A stretch of DNA of 64,000 bases from Manduca sexta. Lineage: Eukaryota; Arthropoda; Insecta; Lepidoptera; Sphingidae. Location: NCBI RefSeq assembly GCF_014839805.1, contig NC_051138.1:3346983-3410982 (forward strand). Reading direction: 5' to 3'. Position numbers and translations under genes: made by a program. Each line of letters begins with the position of its first letter. Within the stretch, counting starts at the first letter, position 1. Below are positions 35,370-48,198 of the stretch, piece by piece. The notes beneath the pieces were generated by a model that worked only from the letters and a program-made list of their open reading frames with translations, ran no database searches and had not been told where the DNA came from.

Positions 35370-36373
35370 TTATACATATGTGGGCCGCAATTATCGTGAT
35401 AGTTATGGTGAGATTTTTCAAAAACCCAAATACATAATATTATGTATTACCGTCAAATACTTACTAAAATTGTGCGAAAATTTTGATACATATATGGAAT
35501 CGGTTCTAATCTCACGATATTGTCTTTCTAGATTAGTCTGTGAATTTCTTGCAACTGCAAATTTGTTATGGAAATGCCATCTGAGTACTTAATGTACGAA
35601 TTGTTATTCACACCATTTTTTTAACCGGACTCTCCCTCGCCTGTAACGCTTATTTTGGTTTTGTTGAAATGTTTATTTTATAGTCCTCCGGTACTTAGGA
35701 GCGGATTTTTTTTGCGTCCGCGACTCCGGAACCCCTCTGCATCCATATTGTGCGCCGGTAAGTACCTACCTAAATATCAGAGGATGATCTTTTTGCAGTG
35801 TAATAAGTTAAAAAATAATTAAGTAAGATGTTGGTTTTATATATAATCATAAAACTCCTTGCCGCTTGGCATGGAAAACTAGGCAAGTATTAATTTAAGA
35901 TCTAGATCTTGTATATTATAAAAATACTACTTCGATATACCTATTACAAAACGTATACTTATTAATCTACTCGAGCGAATAGAAACGTGATCAGAATGTT
36001 TGTTAAATGTGTTTAAAAGCGAATTGAAATCGCTACGAAATACCTGACGAAGAAAATTGTTAGCAATTTCTAACCCTAAGTGCTCTAACCACCATTGGTC
36101 CTATTGACTCTAGATCCTTATATTATAAGAAACAGAAGCGATTGGACTCTGAAAAGATTTTACAAAAATTAGCGTTTCAAAATCTGTGAACGCAGATTTA
36201 ATATTATCTTCAAAAATGATTGAAGGTCTCCTAAGATTTTTTTTGTAACTACAACAGAGTAGCAGCGCAAATTGCCCCGTCTCAAAATTCTACCCTGTAT
36301 ACCTACCTATACTGCACTGCCACACATCTCTTTGCAAGTTAATGTTTGATTGCAGTATAAAAGAATAGAGAAA

Positions 36374-36532
36374 TATCATCATCAGCCATATTATGAAGTC
36401 CTCTGCTGAACTTGGAACTGGAATGAATCTGGAACCTGGATAAGAACCCAGGGATTCCCTAATAATTTCCAGACGGACCTGTCAAAAGCGGCCAGTGTCC
36501 AGCGTGTTCTTGCAACCTCATCAAGTCGTCGC
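36374..36532 (+). repeat. Partial copy of interspersed repeat family C
   Basis: Shares ATCATCATCAGCC, CTCTGCTGAAC, TTTCCAGACGGACCTGTC and CCAGCGTGTTCTTGCAACC with the copy at 12453-12583, and adds a short inserted stretch in the middle. Confidence 0.6.
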
Positions 36533-38442
36533 TCTTACGATACTCAACATAATATAAAATTGGTCACAATGTAACTTTCTAAATATAAATTAGAACTTCA
36601 CTGCTCTGATAAAAAAAAATGTATACAGGGGAAGACCTTGCGAGTATAAAAGCATTTTTCAAGTCTCATTTTACGAATGTAAATAGTTGAATCTAAAAGA
36701 TCACGTGCATCAGATAAGCAATACAATTATTATAATGATTTATGATCACACAATAAAACTGCTTAACGAAGTTTTTGCTATTATGTAATTTTTTCTGTAC
36801 TCCTGACGTTTCGAAGACTGCAGCGTTCCGGCTCACGGGGCGACCTCACCGCGACTAGTTGAATATCCGCTGCGTGAAAACGAAGGCCGCAGTCTTAAAA
36901 AAATTAACAAATTAATCGCGAAAAAAATGGTTAAGTACTTATGTAATTTTATATCAATGCCATATTATTGTTTATACACCTATAGATACCTACGTACTTA
37001 TAACATGCCAGATTAGATATTATGCCATGATTAAGACATATTTTTTATCAAATTAAAACGCGTAATGTGTGCTCTAGTCGAGTAAGTACTCGGCTTTTTT
37101 ATTTAAAACTACCGCATTGAACTGCATTGCGACAATCTCACCGAGACAACACGACGCTCAATAATGGCACCGATTTCAATTTATTGTAATACTTTTATAA
37201 TGCTGTTTAGCGACAAATATGCCTAGAAAAAGCAACACCTACGAAACCGGACTCTCATTTACGAAGTTTCTGGACTTACCTATATTCTTGTTTAACAAAA
37301 TATTTATTCGATTTTCGTTAAAGATAATAAAATAATTACCTACTTATGTTGGTTGGTATTCAGCAGATGTTATCAAATTTCCTGGATTAATTTGAAGACA
37401 TCAAGGGCAATCAATTGATAAAGGAAAGTCATATTCAGAGATGTTCATAGCACAAACTCACGCCTCTATAATCTATAAGAGATACCACTTGACCCATTCC
37501 AGCCACCTTCGTCCAAACATTTAGTTGATCCTGTTCTATAACAGTAGCACGGAATTTTCTTACGGGAATGTTTTACTCAGTCGAGTCCAATGGCATAGCG
37601 TAGTTTGGGCGACAGAAACGACACTTTTGGGGAGACAGTGTTCGCCTTTTGATGCCAGTAGCCAGAACAAGACAGGGGAAAGATCTAGTTTTGTTGAAAT
37701 ATTCTTTTTTTTATGTCATCTGACGTCTATGGGCTGCAAATTTGGGGCAAATTTCAGCTTATGAAGATAGCTAGTATTCGCCATATTACTTCCTTAGAAA
37801 AGCAGCGCCAGTGCAAATCAGATACTAAAAGCACTGATAACCTATATTTTTTTTTGTAATAACGTAATTCCTCTCAAAACTTTATATAATTACAGAGAAC
37901 ACAATATTATTATTTGGAAAGGTCAACAATAAACCTTGTCCCAACGTGGAACATCTTATTTACTTACGTAATGTTTTAACCAGTACCTAAACAAATGGAC
38001 TTTAGATATCGCTAGAAAATGACGCAATTGTTTAAAATTACATCAAATAATATAAGTAAGTACTGATCAATCCATATCTGACAAATTATTGCGTAAACAT
38101 TTACATTAGGTGGAATTCGATAAATAAAACGATATCATAATAGATAAAATATCGGAAACTATATTGTAACGATCTTAAACTCGACAGAAAAACGAAATAT
38201 TACTTACTAGCTACGAATCTCAATAAATTTGTCGCAAAACATTTAATGCATGAGAATTCTGCAAGTATTTGTAGAGCTAAACATAATGATAAAATAAATG
38301 TTTAAATAATATCACTTGATCTTATGACCTTCCATGATTAAATTACAATAACCAAATTATAACAATGACAATTTATTGCCAATCAGTAACAAAACATGTT
38401 ATGTCTATGCATGACATCTATTGCTTAAATATCTATATTTAC

Positions 38443-40586
38443 TCAGTCCTTGCAAACATCGAGGGCCTCCTGTTTCTCTTCAACCAACTCCTTGCCAGTA
38501 GCGTCAAGCATTTGGCGCGCAAAGTCGGAAATTGTCAGGCCCTGAACGATCTTCCACTGGCCGTTGCTTACGGTGACAGGGAATGAGAACACGACATCGG
38601 GAGGGGCGCCGTAAGACCCGTCCGAGACAACGCCCATGCTCACCCATCGGTCACCAGTGCCCAAGAACCAATCCCTCATGTGGTCCGACGCTGCTTTAGC
38701 GGCAGAAAGAGCGGACGACATTTTCCTTGCTGCGATCACTGCGGCACCACGTTTCTGTACAGTCGTGACGAAGGTACCCTTCATGTATTCATCGTCATTG
38801 ATGACTTGTGCCACTGATTTTTCAGCTCCTCCAATAGTGGCGACTGCGTTAGAAGCGTCAGGGAACTGGGTCGAAGAGTGGTTACCCCAGATGATTACTC
38901 TCTTAACATCCTTAACAGGAACTCCAACTTTAGCAGCGAGTTGGGACTGCGCGCGGTTCTGGTCAAGACGAGTCATAGCTGTGAAATTTTCTTTGGGGAT
39001 TGATGGGGCGTACTTCGAGCAAATTAAAGCGTTGGTATTAGCAGGGTTGCCCACAACGAGAACTTTGACATCCTTACGAGCGACTTTATCGAGAGCCTGA
39101 CCTTGCTCTTTGAAAATGCGGACATTGGCAGCAAGGAGATCTTTCCTCTCCATACCCTCTCTTCTGGGCATAGCACCGACCAAGAAGGCGGCAACAACAT
39201 CTTTGAAAGCCTCTTCAGGGTTAGCTGTGGGCAATACTCCAGCAAGAAGTGGGAGCGCGCAATCTGCCAATTCCATAACCACACCCTCAAGGACACCCAT
39301 CATGGGAGCGATATCGAGAAGGTGCAGGTACACTGGCTGCTCTGGGCCAAAGACAGCACCAGAGGCAATCTGGTAAAGGAGTGAGTAGGCAATCTGGCCC
39401 GCAGCGCCCGTCACAACTACTTTGATTGGTGCAGCCTGAAAAACAATAATATTGGTTTTATGATCACTATTCCAAATATTTTCTTTAATAATAAAATAGG
39501 TGATATGTTATAGAACAATGCCAATTTCAAAGGTTCTGATTAATATGTAATTATTTTAACCAATTTAAATTTGTAATTAATGTACAAATTTAACTCAAAT
39601 TTAAATTTCAAATAAAGAACAGTTTATGTGAAACATTTCATTTAACTACCACCAGACAAATTTACAACATAAATTTAAATGTAGCATTAACTACAACTCA
39701 ATCATTGTAGAAATCTAGTGTTTTGAATTAAGTGTCTATAATATTATGTACATGCCAAGAAGAGTCATTATTCTGTTAAGCTATTTTTATTCCTGTGTTT
39801 ATTCCTTGGTACTTGAAATCAGTAAATGACATTATTCTATATTTTCTGTAAATTATTTTATTTTCTTGTGTTATTATACAGACATTCAAAGAAGGAATTA
39901 TAATCAGTCTATGGCTAGAATTAGAATTAAATTGCATACAGAAAATAATAGATATAAAATTCTCTAAAAATGAAATGTAGCAAAGTTCATCTTATGTAAG
40001 ATTTCATGAAATATCAACACAAATTGTCTGTAAATAACATTCGTAAACATAAAAAAAACTGCATTTACAGCCAAGAATTGTTGCCAAAGATACAACAGTA
40101 ACTCATAACTTTGAATAGTTGAGCAAATATTGCAACATTACACAACTTGCAGAACTTTTTCGATATCAATTGCGACGAGTTATATAATTAAAAAAACGTT
40201 ACCATGGAAACTGATTTGTTAATAACAATATCTGAATCCGCAGCAGTTGGTCTACAGCACCAAATAGATGACATTTTACTAACTAGTGATTATGGTACTA
40301 TCAATTTTAAACTGAGTTTTAAACATAATGAACAAAATGATACAACTTTATCTAAGATCATTTTAACAGATAAAACAATTAAATGCCTACTTGGCAGCCA
40401 TAATAACCTCTTTGGTATTTTTAAAAATATATTTGCCTAAAACCTGTACAGTTTAGCTCAGACCAAGCATGAGAAAACAACAAGGTCGTCCTTTATAGTT
40501 TCTTTCACGTAGGATAAAAACTTTTTTGTTTACGAGAATAACAAAGGTCAAATCAATGTCACTGGAGAAAATTAATAACTCACCAT
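38443..40586 (-). CDS. Mdh1: Cytosolic malate dehydrogenase
   Basis: The product interconverts malate and oxaloacetate with NAD(H) in the cytosol, as part of the malate-aspartate shuttle. Nearly all of the protein is in one exon, 39435-38443 (330 codons plus TAG-type end). It shows the dinucleotide-binding glycine motif [11 protein letters not shown], the active-site loop [13 protein letters not shown] with its substrate-binding arginines, the invariant VVGNPANTN, the catalytic Asp in TRLDQNRA and the catalytic His in IIWGNHSS. These forms are cytosolic-type, not mitochondrial. The exon begins at a clear acceptor (tttcag|GCTGCACCA) with no start codon, so the ATG must be upstream. The best candidate is 40586-40584, an ATG followed at once by a strong donor (gtgagt), giving a first coding exon of only three bases and a 331-residue protein of normal size. 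A polyadenylation signal (AATAAA, minus strand, 38377-38372) lies about 66 bases past the stop. Certain as to function, moderately sure of exon 1. Confidence 0.93.
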
Positions 40587-41632
40587 TTCAGGATATCCAG
40601 TATACACTTATAAATGGATGGTAAACTGAAATTTCAATGAAAAATAAATTATAGCTTTAGTTTTTTGTAAAAATGAGGTTTTAACAAAAGTTTTACTCTT
40701 GGAGGTTTAAATCAATTTTATCTATTTATCAAAGTACCTACGTCCCGGCTTCAGCGATTATTACCAAAGATCAAAGAGTTTCTTGTCTTAACAGTGACAC
40801 TCTGTCAGACCTGTCATCGATGACCACAGACCAGTGTTTCTACTTATGATTTTGTGTTTACCTTGTATTTTTAAAGAAAAATTCTCTCAAATGTTTGAGA
40901 GAATTTTTATATTTATTCCCTCAAATAGAAAGGTTTTAGATGATTAAAAGCTTCCTATTTGAGGGAATATATATAAAAATAGTTTCATTTGTTTGTAAAT
41001 GAAGAACATGTTCTATACATTTTTTTTTTTATTATTGACGAGCATTACTAGCAGAGGACCAAAATCGATTGAGGCAATTGTTTAAAGTTTTGGTGGTATA
41101 CTTACATAGTCAGCCAATTATAAATCGTTCCGTGTTGTTTTGTCCGTACTGAAAAATTATGTATACACAGATAAAAGCTTAATGTACCAATTACAAACTA
41201 TAATAAGAAACGTCTTCCTTTTAATTAGGGTCTGACTGTACCTACTACCTTCGAGATGTACTATTCGAGATGTACGTTCCTATTCGATCAATGGACGCAT
41301 TTCGAGCTGCTTACTTTTGTCTTATACCTAAAAAATATTTGATAGACTTAAATTTTAGTTATCAGACTGTAGATAGACCATAAGATTACTTACATGCATC
41401 AAATGCCGGATTTATGATAAATAAGACAAAAAGCATACAAATATGTTGTTGGACGATGGCAGTATAGAAAATCCGCCTCGGCAACTAAAAAAAAAATAAA
41501 GTGACATAACAAATAACCTCTAAATCCTTCTGCAAGAAACCCACTGAAGGAACCTAGTGTTTGTAATAAAGTTCTGTGCATTTTTTGTGAAAATACAGCT
41601 GTGAATGTTAATGTGTTAAAAAATTCGCAACG
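40587..41632. promoter_or_regulatory. Divergent upstream region shared by Mdh1 and the LRPPRC-like gene
   Basis: The start codons of two genes on opposite strands are about 1.05 kb apart and point away from each other. The region must contain both promoters and 5' UTRs. It is AT-rich, with no TATA box that I would defend, and it contains two neighbouring hairpins (40877-40908 and 40914-40968). No exon was seen. Open frames on either strand here lack coding character. Confidence 0.6.
40877..40968. repeat. Two adjacent hairpins with related stems
   Basis: The first is a perfect 15-bp stem with a two-base loop (AAAAATTCTCTCAAA and complement). The second, six bases on, has a stem of about 24 bp with two mismatches around TATTCCCTCAAATAG. 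Both stems share the motif TTCYCTCAAA. They lie between two divergent genes, so they may be a MITE relic or a regulatory structure. Confidence 0.65.
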
Positions 41633-44600
41633 ATGTCGTCGCTTCTGAGATCTACAAAATTTGTGCGGTACTTTACTGGTGCGGCGAGGACGCTAATTCT
41701 TAACTCAGCTAAGACCGCAGAAGCCAATGCATTTGCTAATCCGAAGGCTTTGTGTGCAGCTAACAAGTAAGTATATATAATATACATAGGACTTATACCA
41801 TATAGAAGGCATCATTGTGCGTAGTTTTATGAATTTACCTTAATATCTTTGTGATTATATCACACATTATTGCTTACTTTGGGGTTACCTGTATTACGAA
41901 TTGGGTCATAGAAAAATACTGTGCATTGCTTATATATTAAACTGAACATAATTTAATAATATACGTGTATAGATGTTTTTCTCTAAAAATCAGAATCTGT
42001 GTAATCTGTAGTTAGTTATAATGTGTACAAAAAATCTGTGCAAGTATACCTGACATTCAATGTTCCTACCAGAATAAACTTTATAATAAGTATTGTCTTA
42101 ACTTTTTGGTATTAAGAATTTAGTGACAATCACAGCACAAAACTGGTGTTAGCATTATGTGTGAGGTGACTGTATTTATTAATTCCAATTTTTCCTAGTG
42201 TATTCCTGAGAGATTATGCCACAACAAAGAAAACAGAGAGTTTGGAACCGCTGCTGCAAAAACTAGACTCTGAAGTGAGGAGGTTTGGGCGCATCACTAA
42301 GAAAGACATTGATGAAGTGTTTGATGAATTGCAGTCCAAAAATGACATCACTAGTTCCCAGTCTCTTCTTGTAATTAGATGTTGCGGTAAGCTTTTTCTA
42401 TACAGTGGTTATAATAATATATATAATATCAGCCCTGTATTATATACTTGCCCACTGCTGAGCATGGGCCTCCTCTACTACTGAGAGGGATTAGGCCTTA
42501 GTCCACCACGCTGGCCTAGTGCAGATTGGTAGACTTCACACACCTTCAAAATTCCTATTGAAAACTTCTCAGATGTGCAGGTTTCCTCACAATGTTTTCC
42601 TTCACCGTTAAAGCGAACGATAAATACAGTGGTTATTCACAACAAAATATTCTATCTAAAGGTTATAGTCACTTTAAAAGGAATTATACATTGTATTTTG
42701 CTAATAATACATACCTTAAATAAGAAATTAACAATATAACATAATAATTTGTGACACAATAAAATAAGTTCTTTTTTTTTATTTATGATCTTATAATTTT
42801 TGCTTATGCTAAAATATAGTTATTTATTATGTTCCAGGTGAGTTAGTCCCGGAAGAGTTACCAGAGCAGAGAACTCTCCTTGTTCAGAAAATATGGGGAG
42901 TATTGACAGAGAGAGGCATCCCAATGGACATATCACACTACAATGCATTGCTCAGGGTTTATGTAGAAAATGAACATCCATTTTCACCCGCTCAGTTCCT
43001 GGAGGAACTGGAAAGGAAAGGCTTGCAACCCAATAGGTAACTTCTAACAAAATGTTATGACTATTTTAAAAAAAAGGAACTTATTAAAATATGACTTCTT
43101 ATTATAAAACAAGAAACCTTTTCTAGTATGTATATGAAAATGAAAAGAATAATTTATTATAAGAGATAAGGTTTTTTCAATTTGTATTTATCCTTTCAGA
43201 CAATAATAGGAAGACCTTAACTAATTTTAGTAGTATATTGATAATTAAATTATAATTAACAAATTCTTCACACTGCACGCAATACTATATGCAAGTGATA
43301 ACAATCCTTATAACCAATAGGTTATTGTGCCTTTATTAATGAAAGAAATAATAATGTTTCAGGCCATCCAGAATCAGCCTAAGCTATTCAGAAATGCTTC
43401 TCATTTGGATTAATATTCATGTTCCCAAACACACAATGGCCTGATTACATTAAGGGTTAAGTGCGGAAAAAGGAGCCTATAATGTCCCCAAATTATTTTT
43501 TCCAATGATTTCAAATTATTTCCATGTGTGCTCATTTCTATGAAATAGGCTTATCACAACTTGTTACTATTCTCAACTTCTACACCATTTTGTAAGCTTT
43601 CTGGTGCATTGAGCAATTTGAATCCAGCCTCATAATTTTTATTCCAGAGTCACATACCAGAGACTCATGTGGCGGTACTGCCAAGAAGGTGATGTTGAGG
43701 GTGCAACGAAAGTTCTGGAAAAAATGCGTGAGCTTCACATGCCAGTCTCAGAGCCAGTATTGAATGCTCTTGTGATGGGCCACGCTTTCCATGGAGACAC
43801 AGACGGCGCTAAAGCCGTTTTAGAAACTATGGCTGGTGCTGGTCTCCAACCATCTAACAGAACCTACACTCTACTTGCATGTGGATATGCAAAGCAAGGC
43901 AATATTGACGGTGTGCAAAATGTGATCAAAACGGCCAAAGACAAAGATGCTTTTATGACTGATAAGGTAAGAGTTTCCAACTACATTGATTGTTTGCTGA
44001 TAAGATAGTCAGTTCATTTTCTATAGATAAATTTTATGCTTTTCCATATACCAGAGATCGTTGAAATGAGTTATTGCTGTGTTTAAGTTCCACCCATTAT
44101 TTTTTTATAATTTGGAACTAGATCAGAAATTAATTTACTTTAATATTTTACAGGATATTCTAGACATCATTGAACATCTGACACTTGGTGGTCATGGAGA
44201 CAAAGTAGATCAGCTGTTTGAGCATTTACAAAAAGGTATTGGTTATAATCAAGATGTCTGCAACCTTATTCTTAGGTTGCTAAACAAGGGACATGACGAT
44301 GTAGCCAAGAAAATAATGGGGACAATGCCAAGGGCATCAAGTACAGGTGATACTCCATTCAAGGGAGCTTTCTTTATCAAACAGCTCCTACGGTTAAACA
44401 GATCTTCAGATAATATAGTTAAGTCATGCAAAGAATTAATGTCCGAAAATTTGGTACCCAATGCCCTGTATATTGCTACGGAATGTGCACTCCAACAAGG
44501 CAATATAGAGTTGGCTGAAAAATTATTTGATGAATTACATCAAAATGGTGTAGAAATTCGACAGCATTACTACTGGCCACTGCTTGCTCATCGAGGAAAA

Positions 44601-47600
44601 GAAAAAGACGAGGAAGGACTCCTACAGATCATCAGGAATATGACCACTAAGGGCCTTGCGCCATCTGGTGAAGCTCTTAGGGATTACGTCATACCCTACT
44701 TAATAGGCAAGGATAAACCTCACGAAGTTATACTTAAGCTTCAATTAGCAAATGTGCCTGTGATGCTCGCTGCCAGGAACTTGATCATCGAATTATTGGA
44801 ATCAGGTAAAACAAAACAGGCGGCTGAAATCGCGTTACAATACAGACCGAGAGGCCAATACGCTTTATTTGCTAGGTCTCTTATTGGCGCATTGAACAAA
44901 ACTAAAGATATTAAATCATTTGTTACCATATTGCATGTGATAAGTAGCAAGCCAACAAACATTCAAACGGAACAAGATTCCGCTAACGACGACGTGCAAG
45001 AAGACGACAATGATATCAACGAAGTTGGTCGCATCGTTAAAACTGGTATTAAATATATTTCCGCTCCCGAAATGCGTGAACAACTTTTAGAAGCGTTATA
45101 CGCTAAGGGTATTCGGATTTCAACGGAAACTGCTGAAGCCATTGAACAATACCTTGGTGAAAATATGACCACAAATCAATCGAATCTGCTGTCAAAACTG
45201 ACTTCATCCGACCTTGAGGCTGTTCCAATAGAAAGTAGTCGTCAAAGTGGACTCCCTCGTTCACCTGTTCAATTAGAACAATTACTTGCTAAGATTAATG
45301 ATACGGATAACAACTATAAAAACCGCATACGTAAGCAGCTTATCACAGCGTACATGAAAAACAATGATGTGGACAAGTTAGATATGTTCCTAGAACAACT
45401 GAAATCGACAGACTTTACACTATCAAATGGATTGCTCTCTCAACTATTTGAATTCTATTGTGAAAACGGTGACATTGATAAGGCCCTTAAATGTAAAGAT
45501 CAAATTTTAGCTAACTCTCCAAATTTCGTATTTAGCAGATTTAAAAGTATCATAATGGCGTATGCTTTGGTCAAAACCGATAGGTATGACGAAGCAGTTC
45601 AATTATTAAAGGATAATAGGCCTAGTGAGTTGGAAAGCGCAGGCTTCTTGTTGAATTCCAAATGTTGGCAATTGTTGAACACATTGGCTGAGAAAAAGGA
45701 TGAGGTTAAGGTGTGTTATAATAAAATTTGACATGGGGACTTATTTTCCTTTACATTTTAAGTTTTTTTTTAATAAGTATTAAATTACGTTTTTGCAGGT
45801 GAAAGAGATGACCAATATTCTGATTGAAAACAATTATGTAGAGCCGTCAAATGTAATCTTAGGACCATTAATTAAAGTGCACATGCTGAAAGATGACTTG
45901 GAGAGTGCACTAAAGGAATTTGAGCATTGTTGCAAGCAATACAGATGCACCCCTTGGAAGGGAGAATTGATGAAAGTGCTCATCATGCGGGAAGATGCTA
46001 ACAAATTGCAATGGCTGGCAGATATTAGCACTCAGGTGGGATATTTAATTTTGTAGTAAATCTTTAAGGGTTCGCATATTAAAATATTTCTGTCTATAGT
46101 TATATTTTGACATAGATTTACCATTTCATATACTTAGGTGCCTAACTAAACGGGATTGGATGGATGTAATAAGGTCAATGTAAGTGCAATAGTGAGGGGA
46201 CTATATTATAAAAGAAGAATGTTCGAAAATGCTTCTTACCAATGTGTTTTGTGGCGTGGAGAGTTTTCACTTTGTGTGAATTGCTCTCATATATCATATA
46301 CATCTGAATAAAGCAGACAGAATTTCAAAGTCGTGACATCGACGAAAATTTAAATATGAAATATAATAATGATAAAATTACAATCGCACGAAATGATTCC
46401 AAGTACAGCACAATGTAGTTATTTATTAAATAGTGATTTGAATAGCATTGAAACATTTTGAAAAAGTGGTTCTAAATGCATTGCCACTTTTTCTGGGCAT
46501 GTTAAATGAATATATGTGACATTTTACAACAGATGACCATGATGTACGTGAAAAAAAAAATATATATTTTCTAATTGAAAACTGTTATTTGCAGATCCAT
46601 GGTGAAGTGAATATACTCCATGACTTGGTCCTAGCCTTCGTTGAGTGCGGACGACTGCGCCAGGCGCGTCGGATTCTGGAGACGCCCGGCCTGCAGACGC
46701 GCAATCGCCGCTTGGAAAACGCTTGCCAGAGATATGTTGAGGTAAAGATATGTAATAATGATAACTCACTAGCATGTTGTAAGTTTCATATGTTGTTTAA
46801 AACTCAAATAACAATTATTGAGTTAAAAAGTGTTAAAATGACAATGAATAAATTGTATTATATTATGTATTACAGGAAGGGAAGTCAGAACATCTCGAGG
46901 GACTCCTCGAGGCGACACGTGAATTATCACACATCGATCGCTCGAACATTTTCTACCATCTACTTATCAGCTATTGTAAGGAAGACCAAACTGACAAAGC
47001 CCTTGGTCTCTGGACAATACTTCAAGAAGATGGCGAAATCCCAAGCGATCAGTTCCTTCAACACCTGGGAGCTCATTTAAAATCGAAGAATAGAAATGTT
47101 CCATTTGTAATACCTGAAGAAATACTTAAGAAAAATGGAAGTAAAAAAGAAACAAATGCCAAAGTTAATCAGACACAAGCAGGTGAAAGCATAACGAAAA
47201 ACTCAGTGTCTTCACAAATCGAATCACTGATTAATGAAGGAAATTTGGATCAGGCCACAGACATAACATTAAAAGCTTTTGAAGTTGGAAATGTGCCAAA
47301 ACACACGGTTTTGAAGTATTTATTGAAAACTCTGGGTGAGGCGGGTGAGGTTGAGAAAATTCAGCAATTAAGCAAATACATTAATGAGTCCTTGAGACGG
47401 CGATTGGCGTTTGACAACAAGATGATTCTGGCGGTGTTCAAGCGAGGTGCGGCGTCGCAACATGTCGACAATCTACTTCAGTCAGTAGAAGCGGCACAAT
47501 CACACGATGAATTAAAGACGGCTCTAATCAAATTTCCAAGAAGCACTGCCCTGGCTTCAATAATTGACAAACCTGAGGATATCAAAAAATGTAAATTGTT

Positions 47601-48198
47601 TATCAATATTTAATCTTAAATGTACCAATTATTTTTGTATTTATATTTCATACTGAAATCAGTCAAAGATCATTATATTTATTTAACAATAATTAATTAT
47701 GATCCCTCCATTTGCTAAATCATTCTTACTAGTGTATCATAGTTAATAAATATACTCTAATTTTCAGGTAAAGAAGTAGCCGAAATTGCCGCAACAAAAG
47801 GTGACAATATTCCAATTAATCTTATATGGATGGAATATATTCTAGCTGGTAAAGACAAAGAGGCACAGGAAATTTGGGACAAATATCTTATAAAGGCACC
47901 AGTTGTTATCTTCAGGAGATTATTACAAGCAAGCCACACATGTAAAGACCCACAAATTATTGAGAAACTTATAAGCACACTTGAAACTAACAAAGTACTA
48001 CAACCGTCATCACTCGGCAATGCCTACTCTAGATTAATAAATTACCATGTACTGGAAAACAATTTGGAAGATGCCCTTAAGGTTTTAGAGAAGGCAGTGC
48101 AGTCAGGATTGCAGTTAGCAGATATCAACAAAACAAGTTTAGCAAGATTGAAGGCGGCTGCAGAGACGGCGGGAAAAGAGTTTAAATACTCTGTATAA
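41633..48198 (+). CDS. Lrpprc: LRPPRC-like mitochondrial pentatricopeptide-repeat protein (complete, 9 exons)
   Basis: Exons: 41633-41766, 42199-42386, 42838-43036, 43648-43966, 44154-45710, 45799-46035, 46595-46741, 46876-47590, 47768-48198. They total 3927 nt (1308 aa plus TAA), close to human LRPPRC and Drosophila bsf (both somewhat over 1,300 aa). The N-terminus is basic and hydroxylated with almost no acidic residues (MSSLLRSTKFVRYFTGAAR), as in a mitochondrial targeting peptide. PPR repeats of about 35 residues are clearest in exon 4 (VTYQRLMWRYCQEGDVEGA, then VLNALVMGHAFHGDTDGA, then TYTLLACGYAKQGNIDGV). Further helical-repeat segments run to the C-terminus. The family binds mitochondrial mRNAs with SLIRP, stabilises them and promotes polyadenylation and translation, so it supports oxidative phosphorylation. 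The donor of exon 8 (T|gtaaat) is weak, but the phase is kept. Intron 2 carries a family A repeat. A polyadenylation signal is at 48321-48326. Confidence 0.92.
42419..42634 (+). repeat. Copy of interspersed repeat family A
   Basis: Matches 21731-21930 base for base over long runs (CAGCCCTGTATTATATACTTG, GGATTAGGCCTTAGTCC, TTTCCTTCACCGTTAAAGCG). It is inserted in intron 2 of the LRPPRC-like gene, starting about 33 bases after the donor. It is duplicated at the end: ACAGTGGTTAT occurs on both sides, at about 42403 and 42627, which is a probable target-site duplication. Confidence 0.82.

Larger units (their letters stand above)
31018..38442. other. Gene-poor spacer rich in Helitrons
   Basis: No convincing exon was found in these 7.4 kb. 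Identified content: Helitron relics at 31782-32085, 32882-33174, 33328-34089 and 34494-35369, a LINE-tail-like repeat at 34145-34290, and repeat family C at 36374-36532. A stretch at 36805-36895 is bounded by AAGACTGCAG and its near complement and looks like another small repeat. The rest (35370-36370, 36900-38370) is AT-rich and featureless to my eye. The left end should carry the promoter of acyltransferase gene 1. Confidence 0.6.

Noticed and set aside
40204..40440. 78-codon plus-strand frame between Mdh1 exons
   Set aside because: No known motif, AT-driven composition, and it lies in the intron of the minus-strand Mdh1 gene.
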